Assembly: GCF_004027225.2 (NCBI RefSeq)
Contig: NC_044288.2
Coordinates: 1,580,719 to 1,644,718 of the forward strand
Direction: 5' to 3'
DNA: 64,000 nucleotides
Origin: Strigops habroptila
Taxonomy: Eukaryota > Chordata > Aves > Psittaciformes > Psittacidae
The first letter of the stretch is position 1; every line of letters starts with the position of its first letter. This document shows positions 61,601 through 64,000 of the stretch, piece after piece. Below the pieces are notes generated by a model, which ran no database searches, was not told where the DNA came from, and worked only from the letters and a program-made list of their open reading frames with translations. The translations under genes and the position numbers were made by a program.

Positions 61601-63701
61601 CCTGCTGCCTGCGCTAAGCTACCAGGCAGTGGGTGAACGTGGAGGCTCTGCCTGATCTTAAGAGGAAGAGGAGGGGATGATGCTGTGTTGGAGCCTGTTG
61701 TTGCTGTTTGCAGGTCTCTGTTTAGGGGTGGCAGGGTGGGCAGAAGGTGCTCTTGGATTTGACCAAGCTCTGTACACCCCAGGAGAAGCGTGTGGTTGGA
61801 GGGGCAGGAAAGAGGCTATGGCCCTGATACCTTTGCTGGGTTGGGGCTGGTGTCACCATCTGGCCTTCCGCATCCTGCCACCGGTTGCTTGATGCGCAAG
61901 GCTGGTGTTGGAAGGGTTTGGAAGAGGCTGAGCCCAGGTCCTGTGAGTTTCCACTCTCTCTTCTTGCTGGTGCCTCCCTAAATCTTTGTCCTGACACAGA
62001 CATGTGAAGAAAGGAGGGTGGAGCTGGTGCCGCATCCTGCACCTCCGTACGCGTGTCTCTAGGAGGGTTTCCTGCAAGGATGCCCTCGGGGAAGGGCTCA
62101 GCGATTGGAGAACCCCCGTGCTGTGGGAATGGTTGAAAATAGAGGACTTATCCCAGCTGGGTGCTGTGAGGAGTGTCCTGAGGGGCACTGGGGAGCTCAG
62201 GTGGGGCAGAGCTGATGGGTGGTTCACAGGAGGTTTCATTCTGCTCTTCATTAGGAGTCACTGGGTAATCAATAAGGGGGTGCTGGGCAGGTGAAGGTTT
62301 GTGGGTCCATCCCTGCTGCCTGCACACATGGAGGGTGCCATTCTGCTGCTCACCTATGCTGTATCCATCCTGGCTGTGCTGCCGGGTCCCGGCATCCCTA
62401 AGGAAGCGCAGCCACGGGGCTGGAGGAGTTAAAGGCAGCGCCGGCGGTGTGGCAGCGGCTGACAAAGAGCAGTTTTGTGTGTGATGAGCGGATCAGGCTC
62501 AGGAGAGGGAGGTGAGCTGCAGCATACCAATTACACATCCTCCAGCCTTCCTCCAGCCTTCCTGATCCTGCAGGACCTGCCTGCGCAGGGATCTCCGGCT
62601 GCCGGGGCCTGAGCAGTACCAGCACCCACCCGGGTGTGTTTTGGGGAGGGATGAAGGTGCTCGGGGGGGCTCGGTAGGGCTGGCTCCTGGCACACCTTCT
62701 CCCTGCAGTGCCGGGAGGAGGAATCCACTGAGCCTTGCTTTTCCACAGGCACCCTGGAAAATCCGAGCGGCTCCCGCCCTCCCCTTTGTCTGCCCCTTCA
62801 TTAAGGGGAGTAGTTGTACTAATTGGGGAGCTATTGGGGGGTACTATTGTACTAACTGGGGGGGGACTGGGTGAGGAGGAAGCTGTGCCAGTCAGAAATA
62901 TGCTGGAATGTGGAGACACGTGCGTTCTGTCACGTGCAAGTCTGGGATCTGCAGCCAGTCCTGGGTGTCTGGCTCAGAGGGGTGTGCGACCATTGGTCTC
63001 TTGTTAGGGAGGTGGGTCACAGCACCCCTGTCACCAGCACCCCTGTCACTAGCACCCTGGTTCTGCCTCTCCAGGCACCACAAGGCAGAGTGGGGATGCG
63101 ACAGTCTCCTCTCCATCCTTCCCTTTCCCCCTGGGAGGGAGCTGGTGACCCTGCTGCAAGCAGCTCCAAGCTGGAGGAGCTTGGAGCACCTCCACAGCAC
63201 ACAGCACCTCCAAGCGCTGTTTCCTGCTTCTTAAGTTGGTATTTCTTTACAACATGATGCTCTGGGTGGAGCATCCCCTGTCACGTTGGCAGCCCTGATG
63301 AGAAATGGTGTCGGTTGGTCTTTCCTTGGGTGCTGCCGGATGGGGCTGTGACCATTCCTGGTGAGCCCTGGGTATGTGAGGGTGCTGGGGCTCCTCGCAT
63401 TGGGTGCTGGGCAGGAGCTGGCAGTGGAGTGGGTGCACGAGCTGCCAGGTCTCAGGCAAGTTCATAGGAACCAGCGGTGCTGGTGGGGCCTTTTTCCCCT
63501 CCTGCATCACCCCGTGGCTGCTGCTTCCTTGCAGATCTCTGACATCTACATCAGCGGCGAGTCGGGGGATATGTCAGCCAAGGAGAAGCTGCTTCTGTGG
63601 ACACAGAAGGTGACGGCGGGTTACATCGGGGTGAAATGCACCAACTTCTCATCCTGCTGGAGCGATGGGAAGATGTTCAACGCGCTCATCCACAGATACA
63701 G
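22346..63701 (+). CDS. MACF1: microtubule-actin crosslinking factor 1, 5' part of the gene
   Basis: Giant spectraplakin that ties F-actin to microtubules. Only the N-terminal part is present and the gene continues past the right edge. Constant exons in the window are 52318-52379, 53853-53942, 56372-56449, 57893-57985 and 63535-63701. They encode the first CH domain ([14 protein letters not shown] through [12 protein letters not shown]) and the start of CH2 ([12 protein letters not shown]...MFNALIHRY). The match to the remembered human sequence is nearly residue for residue. Alternative first exons lie at 22346-22628, 26361-26454 and 60277-61239, with three more candidates at 35500, 46479 and 50555. 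The introns are long for this compact region and hold several CR1 copies. Confidence 0.97.
22629..24754 (+). other. MACF1 intron sequence
   Basis: No exon or repeat recognised. It includes a short GGGATG-rich run near 22740-22785. Confidence 0.4.
24755..25003. repeat. left arm of inverted minisatellite (CCCAGTGCAT units)
   Basis: Degenerate tandem units of about 10 bp, such as CATCCCAGTGCATCCCAGC, repeat for roughly 250 bp. They are the reverse complement of the units in the array at 25418-25980. The interval between the arms is about 415 bp. Confidence 0.85.
25418..25980. repeat. right arm of inverted minisatellite (GATGCACTGGG units)
   Basis: Degenerate 10-11 bp units (GGGATGCACT, GGGCTGCACT, GGGATGAGCT) repeat for about 560 bp. 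A higher-order repeat is visible: CTCTGGGCTCACTGG recurs near 25438, 25553 and 25676, a spacing of about 115-123 bp. The orientation is opposite to the left arm. Confidence 0.88.
26110..26253 (+). promoter_or_regulatory. MACF1: eight tandem Sp1-type GC boxes
   Basis: GGGCGG begins at 26110, 26132, 26151, 26170, 26189, 26210, 26229 and 26248, so spacings are 22, 19, 19, 19, 21, 19 and 19 bp. The units form a 19-22 bp minisatellite (for example GGGCGGAGCCACAGGTGGT). The last box is about 110 bp upstream of the MAGY-type start codon. This is almost certainly the core promoter of that MACF1 transcript class. Confidence 0.8.
26361..26454 (+). CDS. MACF1: MACF1 alternative first exon, MAGY type
   Basis: An ATG in a perfect GCCGCCATGG context is followed by 31 codons and a phase-1 donor, AAA G|gtaccc. 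The peptide starts [20 protein letters not shown] and ends [11 protein letters not shown]. Dystonin (MAGYL...[10 protein letters not shown]) and plectin 1f (MAGPLPDEQ...AYEEVREKYK), as I remember them, have clearly homologous leaders. The exon joins 52318 to give ...RYK-DERDRV, so this isoform carries the full CH1-CH2 actin-binding domain. The promoter is the GC-box array just upstream. Confidence 0.93.
26455..35499 (+). other. MACF1 intron, no supported exon
   Basis: No exon supported. It includes a (GAG)n/(GAT)n run at 28343-28372. A 19-codon ATG frame at 32714-32771 with a phase-1 donor was noted but is too weak to list as an exon. Confidence 0.4.
35500..35563 (+). CDS. MACF1: candidate MACF1 alternative first exon (charged leader)
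   Basis: The ATG at 35500 is followed by [18 protein letters not shown], then ALK, and a donor AAA G|gtattt in phase 1. The shared exon at 52318 needs exactly a G to complete Asp, so the product would read ...GALK-DERDRV. The peptide is Lys-rich and looks protein-like against GC-rich intron DNA. I do not recall a named isoform with this leader. The donor is only moderate, and a second ATG at 35512 could also start. It could be an internal exon or chance. Confidence 0.45.
35564..40260 (+). other. MACF1 intron sequence
   Basis: No exon or repeat recognised. The base composition is less GC-rich in places, for example around 36400-36500 and 37730-37780. Confidence 0.35.
40262..40510 (-). mobile_element. 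CR1 LINE 3' fragment
   Basis: AGAATGGTAGAATCATGGAA and GGTTGGAAAGGACCTTAAGA give the reverse complement of a CR1 3' end. It is minus orientation and internally shortened relative to the other copies. It lies in a MACF1 intron. Confidence 0.88.
42716..42956 (+). mobile_element. CR1 LINE 3' fragment
   Basis: Starts near AAAACAGGGGAAGTTCAGG and runs in plus orientation through GGTTGGAACTGGATGATCTT to a TCTGATTCTATG end, the standard CR1 3' terminus. It lies in a MACF1 intron. Confidence 0.9.
44565..44650. repeat. A/T-rich island with (TA)n
   Basis: TATTTATATATATATAAATA lies within about 85 bp of A/T-rich DNA in an otherwise GC-rich intron. Function unknown; it may be a degraded microsatellite. 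Confidence 0.7.
46020..46478 (+). promoter_or_regulatory. candidate promoter of the 46479 first exon
   Basis: A CpG-rich patch in the middle of a long intron directly precedes the candidate exon at 46479. It contains a CRE-like TGACGTCT at 46128-46135 and a poly(G) run near 46147-46158. It is inferred to be a promoter from position and composition only. Confidence 0.4.
46479..46581 (+). CDS. MACF1: candidate MACF1 alternative first exon with membrane-anchor leader
   Basis: The ATG at 46479 (A at -3) opens 34 codons ending in GAA G|gtaggg, phase 1, as the shared exon at 52318 requires. The peptide starts [20 protein letters not shown], continues GIAGVLYW and ends RSRSRE, giving ...RSRE-DERDRV. 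Residues 8-27 are hydrophobic and are followed by Trp-Arg and a basic tail, the pattern of a signal anchor. Plectin isoform 1b, as I recall it, has the same design and targets the mitochondrial outer membrane: its leader shares the S..P...HV..A..V.WR..R spacing with one gap. A CpG-rich patch lies upstream. I do not recall a named MACF1 isoform with this start. Confidence 0.7.
46582..50554 (+). other. MACF1 intron sequence
   Basis: No exon supported. It contains the CR1 copy at 48068-48312. A locally A/T-richer patch at 49560-49660 with GATAAG-like words could be a conserved regulatory element, but this cannot be judged from one sequence. Confidence 0.35.
48068..48312 (-). mobile_element. CR1 LINE 3' fragment
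   Basis: GGATCCCAGAGTGGTTTGGG and GGTTGGAAAGGACCTTAAGA start the minus-oriented copy. It ends at CTCCCCTCTGGCAG. It is closely similar to the copies at 4531 and 16805. Confidence 0.9.
50555..50627 (+). CDS. MACF1: candidate MACF1 alternative first exon with Cys cluster
   Basis: The ATG at 50555 opens 24 codons: [15 protein letters not shown] followed by CLVCRMCCI, then a donor ATC G|gttagt in phase 1. A stop follows immediately if the donor is not used. Joined to 52318 it gives ...CCI-DERDRV. Four cysteines in eight residues next to basic residues suggest S-acylation and membrane attachment, which would parallel the other membrane-directed leaders (inference). It lies 1.7 kb before the shared exon, in a CpG-richer patch. 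Support is phase, donor and peptide character only. Confidence 0.4.
50628..52317 (+). other. MACF1 intron just before the shared exon
   Basis: No exon or mobile element recognised. The pyrimidine tract CTTTTGTCTTCTTTTGACAG closes the intron. Confidence 0.5.
52318..52379 (+). CDS. MACF1: MACF1 shared exon, start of CH1
   Basis: 62 nt encode (D)[20 protein letters not shown]. The first two bases complete an Asp codon whose G comes from any phase-1 first exon. The acceptor is TTGACAG and the donor AAG|gtaaga. This is the convergence point for the alternative leaders; dystonin and plectin have the same exon. Confidence 0.97.
53020..53503 (+). mobile_element. CR1 LINE 3' fragment, about 480 bp
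   Basis: Runs in plus orientation from about GATGTGGACCTGCTCGAGC to CAACCCAAACCATTCCAGGA. It is the same segment as 16805-17345 but in the opposite orientation. It ends about 350 bp before MACF1 exon 53853. Confidence 0.92.
53853..53942 (+). CDS. MACF1: MACF1 CH1 exon
   Basis: 90 nt, phase 0 at both ends, encode [20 protein letters not shown] followed by [26 protein letters not shown] is the CH1 signature of plakins. Splice sites are CTGCAG| and CTG|gtaagt. Confidence 0.97.
53943..56371 (+). other. MACF1 intron sequence
   Basis: No exon recognised. It holds a short (GAT)n run near 54885-54898 and some A/T-rich tracts near 54070-54110. Confidence 0.45.
56372..56449 (+). CDS. MACF1: MACF1 CH1 exon
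   Basis: 78 nt encode [20 protein letters not shown] followed by FLKQRQ, between CTTGCAG| and CAG|gtaagg, phase 0. It is part of the CH1 actin-binding surface. Confidence 0.97.
56450..57892 (+). other. MACF1 intron sequence
   Basis: Nothing supported beyond intron DNA. Confidence 0.45.
57893..57985 (+). CDS. MACF1: MACF1 CH1 exon, end of CH1
   Basis: 93 nt encode [20 protein letters not shown] followed by [11 protein letters not shown], the conserved end of CH1. The acceptor is CTTTAG| and the donor CAG|gtaggt, phase 0. Confidence 0.97.
57986..60230 (+). other. MACF1 intron, left part
   Basis: No exon recognised up to the CpG-rich patch that precedes the MGNSLGC exon. Confidence 0.45.
60240..60276 (+). 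repeat. (GGA)n in the 5' leader of the MGNSLGC exon
   Basis: About seven GGA/GAG triplets directly precede the ATG at 60277. The upstream frame is open and would add poly-Glu, but the myristoylation-type start at 60277 is the better initiator. Confidence 0.75.
60277..61239 (+). CDS. MACF1: MACF1 alternative first exon, myristoylation type (CH2-only isoform)
   Basis: The ATG at 60277 starts [20 protein letters not shown], then [15 protein letters not shown]. Gly2 with Ser5 fits N-myristoylation, Cys7 could be palmitoylated, and the basic block would strengthen membrane binding. I recall a human MACF1 leader beginning [13 protein letters not shown]. The exon lies between the last CH1 exon and the CH2 exon, so its product would have CH2 only, like the third N-terminal class of dystonin. 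The 3' edge is uncertain: ATG|gtcagt at 61239 keeps phase 0 into 63535 and uses the long open frame (321 codons). CAG|gtgaag at 60554 and GAG|gtgcgt at 60438 are in-frame alternatives. Confidence 0.8.
61240..63534 (+). other. MACF1 intron sequence before CH2
   Basis: No exon supported. A small repeated TCACCAGCACCCCTG pattern occurs near 63015-63060. Confidence 0.45.
63535..63701 (+). CDS. MACF1: MACF1 CH2 exon
   Basis: 167 nt encode [20 protein letters not shown] through [19 protein letters not shown] and the first two bases of an Arg codon. The acceptor is CTTGCAG| (phase 0) and the donor AG|gtaggc. It is the first exon of CH2. The MGNSLGC leader would splice here directly. Confidence 0.97.
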
Positions 63702-64000
63702 GTAGGCAGGAGCAGCGGAGAGCATCGTCTGGGTGGGAGGAAGGGCTGAGGACTACCCAGGGGTCCCAGCCCACCGCTGCAGTCAGTGATGGTCTGGAGT
63801 GCAGAGAGATGTCGGTGAGCCTTTTGTCTCTTTTACCTGGAAATCATCTCTTCAGCCAAGTAGCTGGTGGGTGGATGCTGGGAAAGAGCCACAAGTACAT
63901 GAGGCTGCAAGAAAAAGCATCGTGAGTGAGGTTGGGGAGAGAGGCAAGAAAAGAAAAGCTTTTAAACTGGGAGCGCCGCAGTGTTTGACGTGTCAGTGCT
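63702..64000 (+). other. MACF1 intron at window edge
   Basis: Intron sequence. The next CH2 exon lies beyond the window. Confidence 0.6.

Overview
This window looks like a gene-dense, GC-rich stretch of a bird chromosome, probably a microchromosome (inferred). The evidence is many CR1 LINE 3' ends in both orientations, short GC-rich introns, CpG-rich promoters, and vertebrate spliced genes with bird-like protein sequences. I cannot name the species. The gene order AK2 (minus), AZIN2 (plus), NDUFS5 (plus), MACF1 (plus, running off the right edge) joins genes that I recall lying several Mb apart on human chromosome 1p.

Region by region: 1-3397 is the 3' flank of AK2 and possibly its 3' UTR. 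3398-7689 holds all six coding exons of AK2 (246 aa, mitochondrial intermembrane-space adenylate kinase). A tandem array of 21-22 bp GC/GT-box units lies just upstream of AK2. 10304-13923 holds nine coding exons of AZIN2 (456 aa, an ornithine-decarboxylase homologue that cannot be catalytic here). A G-rich minisatellite fills most of the 1 kb between AZIN2 and NDUFS5. NDUFS5 (106 aa, complex I) occupies 15153-15754 in two coding exons. 15.9-20.1 kb has no gene that I can see, only CR1 copies.

From about 20 kb to the end lies the 5' part of MACF1, the giant spectraplakin that links actin and microtubules. Five constant exons (52318-52379, 53853-53942, 56372-56449, 57893-57985, 63535-63701) encode the first calponin-homology domain and the start of the second. 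Upstream and inside them is a series of alternative first exons. Three I recognise from the spectraplakin family: the Ser-rich exon at 22346-22628, the MAGY-type exon at 26361-26454, and the myristoylated MGNSLGC-type exon at 60277-61239, which can join only CH2. Three further candidates (35500-35563, 46479-46581, 50555-50627) each begin with ATG and end with a phase-1 G before a GT donor, exactly what the shared exon at 52318 requires. The 46479 exon encodes a hydrophobic, membrane-anchor-like leader that resembles plectin's mitochondrial 1b leader. The 50555 exon encodes a Cys-cluster leader. The locus therefore looks like a promoter-choice system that puts different membrane addresses on one cytoskeletal linker.

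Two promoters (AK2 at 7781-7926 and the MAGY-type MACF1 promoter at 26110-26253) carry tandem GC-box minisatellites with a period near two DNA helical turns. A large inverted pair of degenerate minisatellite arrays (24755-25003 and 25418-25980) sits just upstream of the second. No tRNA, rRNA, CRISPR array, LTR element or other viral fossil was recognised.
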